Positions 8,500-16,981 of a stretch of DNA of 49,577 bases are shown here, piece by piece; positions within the stretch are counted from its first letter, which is position 1, and each line of letters starts with the position of its first letter. The notes beneath the pieces were generated by a model. That model did no database searches. It was not told the DNA's origin and was given only the letters and a program-made list of their open reading frames with translations. The DNA lies in contig NZ_CYPU01000036.1 in the NCBI RefSeq assembly GCF_001458195.1, positions 1-49,577 of the forward strand, read 5' to 3'. The translations under genes were made by a program, and so were the position numbers. Source of the DNA: Ruegeria atlantica. GTDB lineage: Bacteria > Pseudomonadota > Alphaproteobacteria > Rhodobacterales > Rhodobacteraceae.

Positions 8500-9548
8500 G
8501 GCAGCCATCCTTCATACAGAGGGTGATCGGGCTCGATGGGAAGGGCAACACGCTGCCCGGTGCGCGCCGCGTGATAAATCGCCGTCACAAGGCCGATGGA
8601 CGCAGCACCGTCCTGCAGTGTAACGACTGAATTTGCCTCGGACCGTAGCGCCTTGCCGACTTGGGTAAAGAACCCTTCGAAACCTGTTGGCTCCATAGCG
8701 GAGGCGGCAAGAGCGTCGTCGATAGTGGCTTGATTCAACGGGTCCCGCGCGACGAATGTCCAAGGCATTTGACCCGGGGCATAGGGTTCCGTGCCAGAGG
8801 TGGCGGTCACTTTTTCAAAGACGAACCGCAGGCGGGTTTCGTCCTTAGCGGCGCCTAGTGTGATGTTGCTTGTGCACAAAGCTCCAGAAGTCATGCCAAA
8901 GCAGATCGCAGCGCAGTCTTCCGTCTCGATCGGGTTAACTCGCGTTGTGGCCATTGCGGACACCCAGGCGATATCACCCGCAATATGAGTCAGCAGATCA
9001 TGGTTGTGGATGGCATGGCCCAGCACTGCGCCGCCGCGTTCACCGGCCCATGTTCCCCGCCACGGCACCGCGTAATAGTCTGCCCCCCGGGACCAATGAG
9101 TTTCAAGCGCGGCAGTTTGGACCGCTCCGGTGAGGCCTGAACGTTGCAACTGGCGCAATTGGGCCAGTGACGGGCCCCACCGGTATTGAAAGACCGGAAA
9201 CACATGCTTGCCCGTGCTGCGGGCGGTTTCCGTGATCCGATCTACATCCTGCATAGAGGTCGCAAGGGGCTTTTCGCATACAACGTGTTTTCCTGCGGCC
9301 AGTGCCGCAAGGGTGGTCGGTACATGCAGATGGGGTGGCAGGCAGATGTCGATGACATCAATCGCCGGATCATCCAGAGCGTCTTGAATGTTGGTCAGTG
9401 CTTGAAAATCCGAGTTTTGTCGAATCTGCTCGATCCGGTCCGTATTCTGGTCGACGACGGCGGCTACGCGGAAGGTGCGGTCAAGCCGTTCCAGTGCGCT
9501 CAGATGTTGCGCACCGATACCTGCGCCAAGGATCGCAACGTTGATCAT
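8496..9548 (-). CDS. Gfo/Idh/MocA-family oxidoreductase
   Basis: This 350-residue dehydrogenase has the N-terminal Rossmann motif LGAGIGAQH, the family EKP motif (CEKPLA, about residue 95) and a C-terminal sheet domain with HAIHNHDLL, which supplies the usual active-site histidine. Such enzymes oxidise a ring or chain hydroxyl of sugars, inositols or their derivatives with NAD(P)+. The gene overlaps both neighbours by four bases (ATGA), so it is translationally coupled to uxuA and to the second Gfo/Idh gene. Its role is inferred to be preparation of a sugar derivative that enters at mannonate or KDG; the substrate is unknown. Confidence 0.85.
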   Translation of the reverse strand: MINVAILGAGIGAQHLSALERLDRTFRVAAVVDQNTDRIEQIRQNSDFQALTNIQDALDDPAIDVIDICLPPHLHVPTTLAALAAGKHVVCEKPLATSMQDVDRITETARSTGKHVFPVFQYRWGPSLAQLRQLQRSGLTGAVQTAALETHWSRGADYYAVPWRGTWAGERGGAVLGHAIHNHDLLTHIAGDIAWVSAMATTRVNPIETEDCAAICFGMTSGALCTSNITLGAAKDETRLRFVFEKVTATSGTEPYAPGQMPWTFVARDPLNQATIDDALAASAMEPTGFEGFFTQVGKALRSEANSVVTLQDGAASIGLVTAIYHAARTGQRVALPIEPDHPLYEGWLP

Positions 9549-10546
9549 TTTCGTTCCGCCATTTCCTGTGCACGCAGCGCCAGTTCCATGACCGTAAAGC
9601 AGTGGGTCTGCGCCATTGCGGTTTCGGTCCGGTTACGGACGTCATCGGCGAGGCGCGAAAAGTAGGGAAGGTCGGCGTTGGTTGCGTCGATCTTTTGGCA
9701 GGTTTCACCATTGACGAGGATCAGATGGTCTGTTCCCGAGGCACCACCCACATCGACGTATTTCCGCAACTCGATATAGCCTTCGGTGCCTAGGATCGTC
9801 AGGCGACCATCCCCCCAGTTTGGCAAGGCATCCGGAGTGAACCAGTCAACCCGGATGTACCCGGTGCCATTCTCGCTTCGAAGATTGAGCTCTCCGAAAT
9901 CCTGCAATCCGGGATCATTGGGGTTTGCGTAGTTCGCTACATAGGCGTTTGTGATTTCTGCGGTTTTCGAACCTGTGTAGTGCAAGAACTGATCGATCTG
10001 ATGCGAGGCTATATCGGTCAGAATGCCGCCATAGCGGTCACGCTGAAAAAACCATTCCGGCCGGGTTGCCCGGTTCAATCGGTGCGGGCCAAGTCCGACC
10101 GTCTGGATCACGCGCCCGATGGCACCGGCCTCGATCAACTCGGTCGCCCGGGTGCTGACCGGCGTTTCAAACCTTTCGGAAAAATCCACCGACCAGATTC
10201 GACTGGTGTCCGCAACCGCCCGTTTGATCTGGTCGAGTTGCTCGAACGACGTGCAGCCCGGCTTGTCGCTCATGACATCCATACCGTTCTGCATGGCACG
10301 GATCGTCAACGCGGCCCTATCTGCCGGAATTGCGGAAATCAGCGCCAAATCCGCCCCGCAGGCTAAAGCGTCTTCCAGTCGGGCCAATCGTGGAATATCG
10401 GGAAACCTTTTGACGTAGCCCGCCAGCGTTTCGGGTTCGCCTTGTGTCCAATAGCCAACGCAGTCCACGCCGATTTTGCGCATGTTTTCCGTCATGCCAT
10501 AGATATGGCGGTGGTCCAGGCCAAGGGCGACGCAGGTTAGGCTCAT
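9545..10546 (-). CDS. Gfo/Idh/MocA-family oxidoreductase, atypical cofactor motif
   Basis: This 333-residue protein resembles the family in length and layout, but two signatures are changed. The glycine-rich loop is replaced by VALGLDHRHIYGM, and the EKP motif reads DKPG. The C-terminal part keeps a family-like ILTDIASHQIDQFL helix and a WxxPDALPNWGDGR segment. The start at 10546 overlaps the upstream stop (ATGA); the longer in-frame extension runs into the upstream gene. The changed loop suggests altered cofactor handling or tightly bound NAD(P). Placed between two ordinary Gfo/Idh genes, it may be a partner subunit or act on the same substrate in sequence. Confidence 0.8.
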   Translation of the reverse strand: MSLTCVALGLDHRHIYGMTENMRKIGVDCVGYWTQGEPETLAGYVKRFPDIPRLARLEDALACGADLALISAIPADRAALTIRAMQNGMDVMSDKPGCTSFEQLDQIKRAVADTSRIWSVDFSERFETPVSTRATELIEAGAIGRVIQTVGLGPHRLNRATRPEWFFQRDRYGGILTDIASHQIDQFLHYTGSKTAEITNAYVANYANPNDPGLQDFGELNLRSENGTGYIRVDWFTPDALPNWGDGRLTILGTEGYIELRKYVDVGGASGTDHLILVNGETCQKIDATNADLPYFSRLADDVRNRTETAMAQTHCFTVMELALRAQEMAERK

Positions 10547-11559
10547 GAGATGACTCGTGTTTTCTGGCCGGTTCGATTGGCGATCTGCATCGCGTCTATG
10601 ACGGCGTGGGTCAAAAGGGCACTGCGTCCGGTGGCCATGGGTCGCGTTCCACCGGCGAGTGCGTTGGCAAAATCCTCTATGACCGCCTGGTGCCATTCAT
10701 GGGTGAACGCCATGGGATCGGCCCCGCCGCCTGTGGCGGACGTTTCGCCAACCGTGGATTTCTGACCGTCGAAAGTGGTCAAGGTCAGAACACCTGATTC
10801 CAGATGCGCTTTGGCGTGCGTGCCCTGGATCGTGATAGATTCAGCGGCCCCGGGATATACGGCGGTGGTTGCCATCAACGTTCCCACCGCGCCGTTATCC
10901 ATTTCAAAGATTGCACCTGCCCAATCCTCGGCCTCGAGATCGTGCAACGGAGTTTTTCTCATCATGGTTTGAATGTCCGAGATCGGCCCCAGCAGCCACA
11001 TCGCGAGGTCAAGCGTGTGGATTGCCTGCGAAATCATGACACCGCCTCCGTCGCGTGCATAAGTGCCGCGACCTGGCTCGTCATAGTAGCTCTGATTGCG
11101 CCACCAGGGGACATGGATTTCCACCGTGGCGATCGCGCCCAACTCACCCTGTACAATGGCTGATTTCAGCGCCTGCGAGGCGGTGCGAGCGCGGTGCTGA
11201 AAAACGATGCCCAGCAGCACGCCAGACACCTCGCACTGCTCGACTATGGCTGTCGCGGCGCCCAGCGTTCTTTCGATAGGCTTTTCCATTAGGATCGGTT
11301 TCGAAGCGGTCGAAAGAACCCGCACCAACTCTGTGCGCTGATCAGGCGGGGTAGCGATGATCGCAAAGTCGACGTTTGAGTCGTTTGCGATTTCCTCAAC
11401 CGAGCTGAACGCGCGGGTGTCGTTTCGCTGCGCGAACTCAGCTGCTTTTTCAGGATTGCGCCCTAGGACGCCAGCAAGATTGAGACCTCGCTCCGATGCC
11501 TGAATGGCAGCAACATGCGTTCCCGAAACCATCCCCAAACCAATCAGCGCAATATTCAT
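10543..11559 (-). CDS. Gfo/Idh/MocA-family oxidoreductase
   Basis: This 338-residue enzyme is the first gene of the minus-strand run ending in uxuA. It has a Rossmann start (GLGMVSGTH), the EKP motif (MEKPIE, about residue 92), and the active-site helix QAIHTLDLAMWLLG. A proline-tryptophan stretch VPWWRNQSYYDEPGRGT is typical of sugar- or inositol-type members. Its start faces uxaC across about 100 bases, so the uxaC-uxuB pair and this run probably share one control region. Substrate unknown; three tandem members suggest a multi-step oxidation and reduction of one sugar. Confidence 0.86.
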   Translation of the reverse strand: MNIALIGLGMVSGTHVAAIQASERGLNLAGVLGRNPEKAAEFAQRNDTRAFSSVEEIANDSNVDFAIIATPPDQRTELVRVLSTASKPILMEKPIERTLGAATAIVEQCEVSGVLLGIVFQHRARTASQALKSAIVQGELGAIATVEIHVPWWRNQSYYDEPGRGTYARDGGGVMISQAIHTLDLAMWLLGPISDIQTMMRKTPLHDLEAEDWAGAIFEMDNGAVGTLMATTAVYPGAAESITIQGTHAKAHLESGVLTLTTFDGQKSTVGETSATGGGADPMAFTHEWHQAVIEDFANALAGGTRPMATGRSALLTHAVIDAMQIANRTGQKTRVIS

Positions 11560-11661
11560 TCATTCCCCCGGATCACCCGGTCAGTCTGCGGGTTCGAACG
11601 GGAAAGATGCAACCATTAAAAACTGTGTTAACAATTGCGGGCAGCAGTATCGGAGGCAGAA
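11560..11661. promoter_or_regulatory. Divergent control region between Gfo/Idh run and uxaC, with uxaC ribosome site
   Basis: These 102 bases must hold the promoters for both the minus-strand Gfo/Idh-uxuA run and the plus-strand uxaC-uxuB pair. An 8-base palindrome, TGTTAACA, lies at 11626-11633 and could be part of an operator; I cannot find a convincing second copy elsewhere in the island. A GGAGG ribosome site at 11652-11656 lies five bases before a TTG at 11662, which is why that codon is taken as the uxaC start. No clear -35/-10 pair was identified. Confidence 0.45.
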
Positions 11662-13026
11662 TTGACTGGTAATTTGAATGGGATGGCAGAAGGCCTGTAC
11701 CTGGGCATCAAGGACCTCCCGATCGTGTCTCCGCATGGTCACTGCGATCCGGGGTGGTTCGCAACCGATGCGCCGTTTCCCAATCCGGCAGAGCTGCTGG
11801 TGGTTCCCGACCATTACGTGTTCCGAATGCTCTATTCGCAGGGTGTTCCCTTGTCCGAACTTGGCGTTGGGGAAGAGGGGCGAAAGAATGATCCTCGCGA
11901 CGTGTTTCGCACCTTTGCCGAGCACTGGCATCTGTTTCTGGGAACGCCATCCCGGATCTGGGTGAACTACGTGCTGCATGAAACGCTGGGCGTGTCTGAG
12001 GAGTTGTCTTCACGCACAGCAGACCTGATCTATGATAAGATCGCCGAAAAGCTGGCGCGACCCGAATTTCGCCCGAGGGCTTTGTTCGACAAGTTTGGGA
12101 TCGAGGTTCTGGCCACCACGGATTCCGCTCTCGACGGCCTCGCGGAGCATCGGGATATCCGTGCAAGCGGTTGGGGCGGGCGAGTTATTCCAACGTTCCG
12201 CCCAGACGGGGTTTTGGATGGGGCAGACCCGGAGTTCGTACAGAACCTGAACAAGTTGGCCGAGCTGACAGGCTGCGATCTGGGTAGCTATGATGGCTAC
12301 CTCAATGCGCTGCGAATGCGGCGGGCTTATTTCATCCGGCTGGGCTGTACGGCTACCGACCACGGTATCGAACGTGTGCAGACCGAGTGGCTGGAAGACC
12401 CGGATGCGCTGTACCAACGGCTGAGACGGCGGGAAGGGGCCGAACAGGATGCTCGCCGTTTCTACGGGCATATGCTGATCGAAATGGCGCAGATGTCTGT
12501 CGATGATGGTCTAATCATGCAGATACATGCGGGCAGCAAGCGCAACACGAACGACGCGGTAATGCGGGACTTCGGACGGGACAAGGGGGCTGACATTCCA
12601 ATCGCGATGGATTGGGTCACGGGCCTTGAGGCGCTGTTGAACCGGGTCGGAAACTCGCCGGAACTGCGGATCATTCTCTTCACATTGGACGAAAGCACCT
12701 ATGCCCGTGAACTGGCGCCAATGGCGGGGCATTGGCCGTGCCTTCGGATCGGGCCGCCTTGGTGGTTCCACGACAGCCCAGCCGGGATTGCGCGGTACTT
12801 CGATCAGGTCGTTGAAACGGCCGGATACTACAATCTGGCCGGATTCAATGACGACACGCGGGCTTTTCTGTCCATTCCAGCTCGTCACGACCTGTGGCGA
12901 CGAGGTGTTTCTATTCATTTGGCCGAGCAGGTTGCGCGCGGCTATTTCGGCCGGGACAGTGCCGAGCATCTGGCGCGATTGCTGGCGGTCGATCTGGCGA
13001 AACAGGTTTACGGGTTGCAAAGCTAG
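11662..13026 (+). CDS. uxaC: Glucuronate (uronate) isomerase
   Basis: UxaC isomerises D-glucuronate to D-fructuronate and D-galacturonate to D-tagaturonate. The roughly 454-residue protein shows the family blocks SPHGHCDPGWFA near the start, MQIHAGSKRNTN, LDESTYARELAP with RIGPPWWFHDSP, and GFNDDTRAFLSIPARHD. The HGH metal-site motif and the C-terminal arginines and histidines are present. I chose the TTG at 11662 because a GGAGG lies five bases upstream; an ATG at 11683 is the alternative, and an earlier TTG at 11635 lacks a ribosome site. The stop directly abuts the uxuB start. With uxuB, uxuA and kdgK it gives a complete route to KDPG. Confidence 0.96.
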   Translation: MTGNLNGMAEGLYLGIKDLPIVSPHGHCDPGWFATDAPFPNPAELLVVPDHYVFRMLYSQGVPLSELGVGEEGRKNDPRDVFRTFAEHWHLFLGTPSRIWVNYVLHETLGVSEELSSRTADLIYDKIAEKLARPEFRPRALFDKFGIEVLATTDSALDGLAEHRDIRASGWGGRVIPTFRPDGVLDGADPEFVQNLNKLAELTGCDLGSYDGYLNALRMRRAYFIRLGCTATDHGIERVQTEWLEDPDALYQRLRRREGAEQDARRFYGHMLIEMAQMSVDDGLIMQIHAGSKRNTNDAVMRDFGRDKGADIPIAMDWVTGLEALLNRVGNSPELRIILFTLDESTYARELAPMAGHWPCLRIGPPWWFHDSPAGIARYFDQVVETAGYYNLAGFNDDTRAFLSIPARHDLWRRGVSIHLAEQVARGYFGRDSAEHLARLLAVDLAKQVYGLQS

Positions 13027-14223
13027 ATGGGTACCATTCTTCACTTCGGTCTTGGAAACTTCGCCCGGGCGCATTTGCTGGACTACACCGATCAAGCGGG
13101 CGGATGGGACGTTGTCGGCGTTAGCCTGCGTTCATCCTCGGTTCGGGATGGATTGGCCGGCCAGGGTTTCGAGTACGATTTGTGCGTACAGGGGCAGGGC
13201 GTCCGGCGCATAAAAGCTCTGCGGGACGTTCTGGTCGCGCCCGAGGATCGCGCCGAGATTCTCAATGTGATGGCGGATGCCGAGATCATCTCGGCGACCG
13301 TCACCGAAAAAGGTTATCACTTGGACGCAGCGGGCAATCTGAACCTTCAGGACCCGGCGATTGCTGCCGATCTGGCGGGGCAGGGGCCCGCAACGCTGAT
13401 CGGGTTTCTCGCTTTTGGCCTCGCGGAACGGCGCAAGCCAGTGACGGTGCTAAGCTGCGACAATCGCATGGAAAACGGCAAAACGCTTGAAACGGCAGTT
13501 GCCGATTTTGCAAATGCAGCCGGTCTGGACGTGAATTGGGACGCAGTTCGCTTTCCTAACACGATGGTCGACCGGATCACCCCGGCTACCACGGACGCCG
13601 TTCGCGCAATCAGCGGCGATCCTATGGCTGTTCCAACCGAGGCGTTCTCGGAGTGGGTGGTCGAGGACAATTTCGTCGGGCCACATCCGGATTGGCCGGG
13701 CGTGCAACTGGTCGATGACGTAGCCCCGCACGAGATGCGAAAGCTGCGCATGTTGAACGGTGCCCATTCCCTGTTGGCTTATGGCGGCTTGGAGCGAGGC
13801 CTGACCTACGTTCACGAAGCGGTTCAAGACCCGGTTTTGCGCCCGCTGGTTTCCGAGTTGATGAAGGATGCGGGCGCAACGCTGCCCGCAGCACTGCAAA
13901 TACAGGTTCCGGACTATGCCGAGGCTTTGTTGCGCCGCTTTGAAAACCTCGAGCTGGCGCACCGTCTGGACCAAATCGCGATGGATGGCAGCCAAAAGCT
14001 GCCGTATCGGTTTGTTCCCACACTCCGTGAGACCGGCTCTCAGGCGGTGATTGCAGGGATGCGGGCCTGGATCTCCTTTTGCATGTCCGAGACCGCCAAG
14101 GGCAGGACGCTGAACGATCCTTGCGCGTTGGAAATCGCCTCGGCTGTCAAACAGCCAGATCCGGTAGTGCCACTTTTGGACCTTGTTGGCGCTGAGGATC
14201 TCGCGTCACTTATCCGGGAATGA
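13027..14223 (+). CDS. uxuB: D-mannonate oxidoreductase (fructuronate reductase), mannitol dehydrogenase family
   Basis: This polyol-dehydrogenase-type enzyme (398 residues) is expected to reduce D-fructuronate to D-mannonate with NADH. It has an N-terminal Rossmann start (LHFGLGNFARAH), the mid-protein VLSCDNRMENG and FPNTMVDRITPATT signatures, and the second-domain segment KLRMLNGAHSLLAYGG carrying the catalytic lysine and the conserved asparagine-histidine pair. It is shorter than the roughly 480-residue enzymes of enteric bacteria, mainly at the termini, but all core motifs are present. It begins on the base after the uxaC stop. Its last 14 bases overlap the convergent kdgK end. A tagaturonate reductase (UxaB) role is possible, since no other candidate is in the window. 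Confidence 0.9.
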   Translation: MGTILHFGLGNFARAHLLDYTDQAGGWDVVGVSLRSSSVRDGLAGQGFEYDLCVQGQGVRRIKALRDVLVAPEDRAEILNVMADAEIISATVTEKGYHLDAAGNLNLQDPAIAADLAGQGPATLIGFLAFGLAERRKPVTVLSCDNRMENGKTLETAVADFANAAGLDVNWDAVRFPNTMVDRITPATTDAVRAISGDPMAVPTEAFSEWVVEDNFVGPHPDWPGVQLVDDVAPHEMRKLRMLNGAHSLLAYGGLERGLTYVHEAVQDPVLRPLVSELMKDAGATLPAALQIQVPDYAEALLRRFENLELAHRLDQIAMDGSQKLPYRFVPTLRETGSQAVIAGMRAWISFCMSETAKGRTLNDPCALEIASAVKQPDPVVPLLDLVGAEDLASLIRE

Positions 14224-15073
14224 TCGCGCCGCGGAACTGAACAACGGTGGACGCCAGATTGTGTCCGGCCATCAGGGCCTTGGCCTGCGATTTTCCTGTC
14301 AGCAAGGCTGCGAGGTACCCACCGTTGAAACTGTCGCCCGCCGCTGTGGTATCCAGCACGTTTTTGGCAGGCTCATAGGTTTGGTCAATGTTCTGACCAA
14401 TGGGCAGAGGGCCATCCTCTCCGCGTTTCAATGCACCGACACCGTGATGATCGGTAAAGCGTGCCGCCACTTGATCCGCGCTTTCCCCGAACAGTGCCAT
14501 CTCGTCGTCGATGGATGGTAGGGCAATATCTGCACGCTGCCAAAGCCGTTGGTTGATCTGCCGGGCGTGTTCGGCGCTGTCCCAAAGACGCGGACGAAAA
14601 TTGCTGTCATAGACCAACCGGACAGAAGAGCCTTCGAGCCAGTCCAGAAGCGCAAGCCTTACTGAATGCGGAAGAATGGCCACGGAAATCCCTGACAAGT
14701 ACAGCACGTCGTAACCTTTCAGCGAGCTGAAGTCATGATCGGCAAAAAGCTGGCGGGCGGCCGCCTCGCTGCGCCAATAGGTAAAGCTGCGTTCACCGTC
14801 CGCAGAGGTCGTGATCGCGTATAGTCCCGGAGAAGCGTTGGGAATGATGCGGATGCCGGATGTCCCGATGCCATGGCTGGCGACAAAGTCCGCGATGCGC
14901 CCTGAGAACGGGTCGTCGCCCAGACATGTCACATACTCCACCTGCAGATCAGGAGCCGCGCGGTGCATGTAGATGGCTGTGTTCAGCGTATCCCCGGCGA
15001 CGCCCAACTTCGCGCCGGTCTCCAGCATGGACAATTCGATCATTGCTTCGCCGATGCAGGCAATTCGCGTCAT
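14210..15073 (-). CDS. kdgK: 2-keto-3-deoxygluconate kinase, PfkB family
   Basis: This 287-residue PfkB-type kinase is expected to phosphorylate KDG to KDPG. Features are an N-terminal CIGEAMIEL strand, the GVAGDTLNTAIY substrate-lid glycines, and the C-terminal ATP and anion-hole motif DTTAAGDSFNGGY with the catalytic aspartate. The N-terminal GDTLN pattern and the surrounding pathway genes support KdgK over fructokinase or ribokinase. It overlaps the upstream EamA gene by four bases (ATGA) and the convergent uxuB 3' end by 14 bases, leaving no room for a conventional terminator between them. Confidence 0.92.
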   Translation of the reverse strand: MTRIACIGEAMIELSMLETGAKLGVAGDTLNTAIYMHRAAPDLQVEYVTCLGDDPFSGRIADFVASHGIGTSGIRIIPNASPGLYAITTSADGERSFTYWRSEAAARQLFADHDFSSLKGYDVLYLSGISVAILPHSVRLALLDWLEGSSVRLVYDSNFRPRLWDSAEHARQINQRLWQRADIALPSIDDEMALFGESADQVAARFTDHHGVGALKRGEDGPLPIGQNIDQTYEPAKNVLDTTAAGDSFNGGYLAALLTGKSQAKALMAGHNLASTVVQFRGAIIPG

Positions 15074-15951
15074 TTCTTTTCTCTTTTCCAGATGATGAGC
15101 CCGGCAACCATGATCAGCGCAGCCCCTGCCAACGTGAATGCGTCCGGTACAGTGTCAAAGAACAGATAGCCCCAGATCGCAACGTAGATCAGGAACGAAT
15201 AGGTGAATGGCATCAACTGGTTCGCCGTTCCGAACCGATGCGCGTTAGTCAGCAGTTGATGCCCGCACCAGCCAAAGACGCCAAGGCTAATCAGGACTAT
15301 CAGACTCCAGGTGTTTTCCGGCTGGACCCAAAACCAGATGGCGAAGGGCAGCAGGACCACCGTCCCGGTAAGCCCGAGGTAGAATTGCATGGTATCCACC
15401 GCAACAACCCCGGACAGCCTGCGCGTCATGATCGAATACAAGGCCAGCGCAGTGGCGTTATAGACGATCAGCAGCATGGTCGGATGAAAGGCCAAACCAA
15501 ACGGCCGCACGACAACCAACACCCCCAGAAAGCCCAGGATGATAGCCGCCCAACGCCATGGTCCTACTCTCTCCTTCAGCACGAAAACGGACAGGAAGCA
15601 CACGATGACCGGGCTTGAGAACATGATTGCCGACACGACGGTCAGAGGCAAAAACCGCAAGGCATAAAAGTTGAAAACGGTCGCCGAGATCAGCAGTAAG
15701 GCCCGGCTAATGACCTGCCATGGATGGTCGGTCTTGAATCGGCTGGCCTCAATCCCGCCTTTGGCGATCACACCCACAGAGATCACAAAGTGCCCCGCGT
15801 AGCGCATGAACGCCAACTGAAATGCCGGCACGCCGGCCAACGCCAACCACTTGGCCCCGAGGTCAACCAACGAAAAGAATAGCCACGCCGTCAGCATCAG
15901 CACGATGCCAAGGCGCGGCAGGTCCGCATTGGGGTTGGCGGTGACAGCCAT
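15070..15951 (-). CDS. EamA/DMT-family membrane transporter
   Basis: This 293-residue protein has about ten hydrophobic segments and two repeated EamA halves, as in drug/metabolite transporters. A short polar N-terminus is followed by LTAWLFFSLVDLGAKWLA; the second half carries SFLIYVAIWGYLFFDTVPD, a typical EamA repeat end. It lies between a beta-hydroxyacid dehydrogenase gene (three bases) and kdgK (four-base overlap), so it is in a three-gene operon. Transport of a sugar acid or efflux of a pathway by-product is inferred from position only. Confidence 0.85.
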   Translation of the reverse strand: MAVTANPNADLPRLGIVLMLTAWLFFSLVDLGAKWLALAGVPAFQLAFMRYAGHFVISVGVIAKGGIEASRFKTDHPWQVISRALLLISATVFNFYALRFLPLTVVSAIMFSSPVIVCFLSVFVLKERVGPWRWAAIILGFLGVLVVVRPFGLAFHPTMLLIVYNATALALYSIMTRRLSGVVAVDTMQFYLGLTGTVVLLPFAIWFWVQPENTWSLIVLISLGVFGWCGHQLLTNAHRFGTANQLMPFTYSFLIYVAIWGYLFFDTVPDAFTLAGAALIMVAGLIIWKREKK

Positions 15952-15954
15952 CGA

Positions 15955-16842
15955 TCAGGTGTTGAAACGCTTGACGTAGTAGTCAACCATCTGGCTGACC
16001 ATGTCATCCGCCTGACCGTGGTCGCGCGCGTCATTCAGCGCCAAAAGCGCCCCCTGCGACATCACGCTGGTAACGCCTGCTTCGCGCGCCATGCGGTCAT
16101 AATACCCAAGGTCTTTCGCCGCGTTCTTGATGGCAAAGGCCAGCTGGTTTGGGTCATTCTCGACGCCGTAGGCTTTGACGAAATCCATCATTCCGGAATG
16201 CAGCGGCCCAGCGGCCATAACGTCATACACCTGCTTGCGGTCAACACCGGTGATATCTGCCATGGCGAAGGCTTCGGCCATCGCGTTTGCGACGGTCATT
16301 CCGAAGAAGTTGTTGATCAGCTTTACCGTGTGCCCGGACCCAACGGGGCCAAGGAAAAAGACGTTTTCGCCCAAATCCTTCAGTGTCGGCTCGGCTTTGT
16401 CGAAGGCAACCTTGTTGCCGGAAGTCATTATGTTGAGCTTGCCTTCGTGCGCGTGCGCCGGCGTCCGGCCAAGCGGCGCATCAAGATAGCTTCCACCGGC
16501 TGCGGCAACCTCTTCGGCCAAGGCGCGTGTACTGCCTGGGAGAGAGGTGCCAAAGTCGATGACGACCGCCCCGGGTTTCAATCCCGCAATCACTCCATCT
16601 GTACCCCGCATACGACCCTCGACCTGTTCGGAGGTGCCCATGCACAGCATCACGATGTCGCTGGCTTCAGCCAGTTCTTGGGCGTTTTGCATCTCGCGGG
16701 CGCCTCGGTCAATCGCGGCGTCCAGGTGCGTGCGGTCGCGGTTTCCCAGTACAGCGACCGAGTATCCTTGGTCCAACAGTCGGCTCACCATGGCGCCGCC
16801 CATTAGTCCCAAGCCGATAAACCCGATTGATGGTTTGCTCAT
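15955..16842 (-). CDS. Beta-hydroxyacid dehydrogenase with YihU-like substrate motif
   Basis: This 295-residue enzyme has the Rossmann loop GFIGLGLMGGAM and a catalytic lysine K174 in HTVKLINNFF, as in tartronate-semialdehyde and 3-hydroxyisobutyrate dehydrogenases. The substrate motif, normally DxPVSGG, is instead DAPLGRTPAHAHEG (from residue 121), which resembles the GRTSANA pattern of the sulfolactaldehyde reductase YihU. An arginine replaces the glycine pair, so the acid group bound may differ from an ordinary carboxylate. It heads an operon with an EamA transporter and kdgK. I infer reduction or oxidation of a three- or four-carbon acid aldehyde; no other sulfoglycolysis gene is visible. 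Confidence 0.82.
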   Translation of the reverse strand: MSKPSIGFIGLGLMGGAMVSRLLDQGYSVAVLGNRDRTHLDAAIDRGAREMQNAQELAEASDIVMLCMGTSEQVEGRMRGTDGVIAGLKPGAVVIDFGTSLPGSTRALAEEVAAAGGSYLDAPLGRTPAHAHEGKLNIMTSGNKVAFDKAEPTLKDLGENVFFLGPVGSGHTVKLINNFFGMTVANAMAEAFAMADITGVDRKQVYDVMAAGPLHSGMMDFVKAYGVENDPNQLAFAIKNAAKDLGYYDRMAREAGVTSVMSQGALLALNDARDHGQADDMVSQMVDYYVKRFNT

Positions 16843-16981
16843 AGGTCTCCCTTTCCGTGAATGTGTAAGGTTTCCATTCTTGTGTCTGGTGCGGGCGGCT
16901 TTTCAGTTTAATTGCTCATTTTGCCCGGTGGAATATCATTGATTTTTGAGTGGTCCGGTATTTTGCCGGGCCGCATGTCCA

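Noticed and set aside
11635..11661. Earlier TTG start for uxaC at 11635
   Set aside because: No ribosome site precedes it, whereas GGAGG lies five bases before the TTG at 11662.
15955..16842. Sulfoglycolysis operon
   Set aside because: Only a YihU-like motif is present; no sulfoquinovosidase, isomerase, kinase or aldolase of that pathway is in the window.
16950..16972. Rho-independent terminator after the TRAP operon
   Set aside because: The stem has a C-A mismatch on the transcribed strand and is not followed by a T-run.
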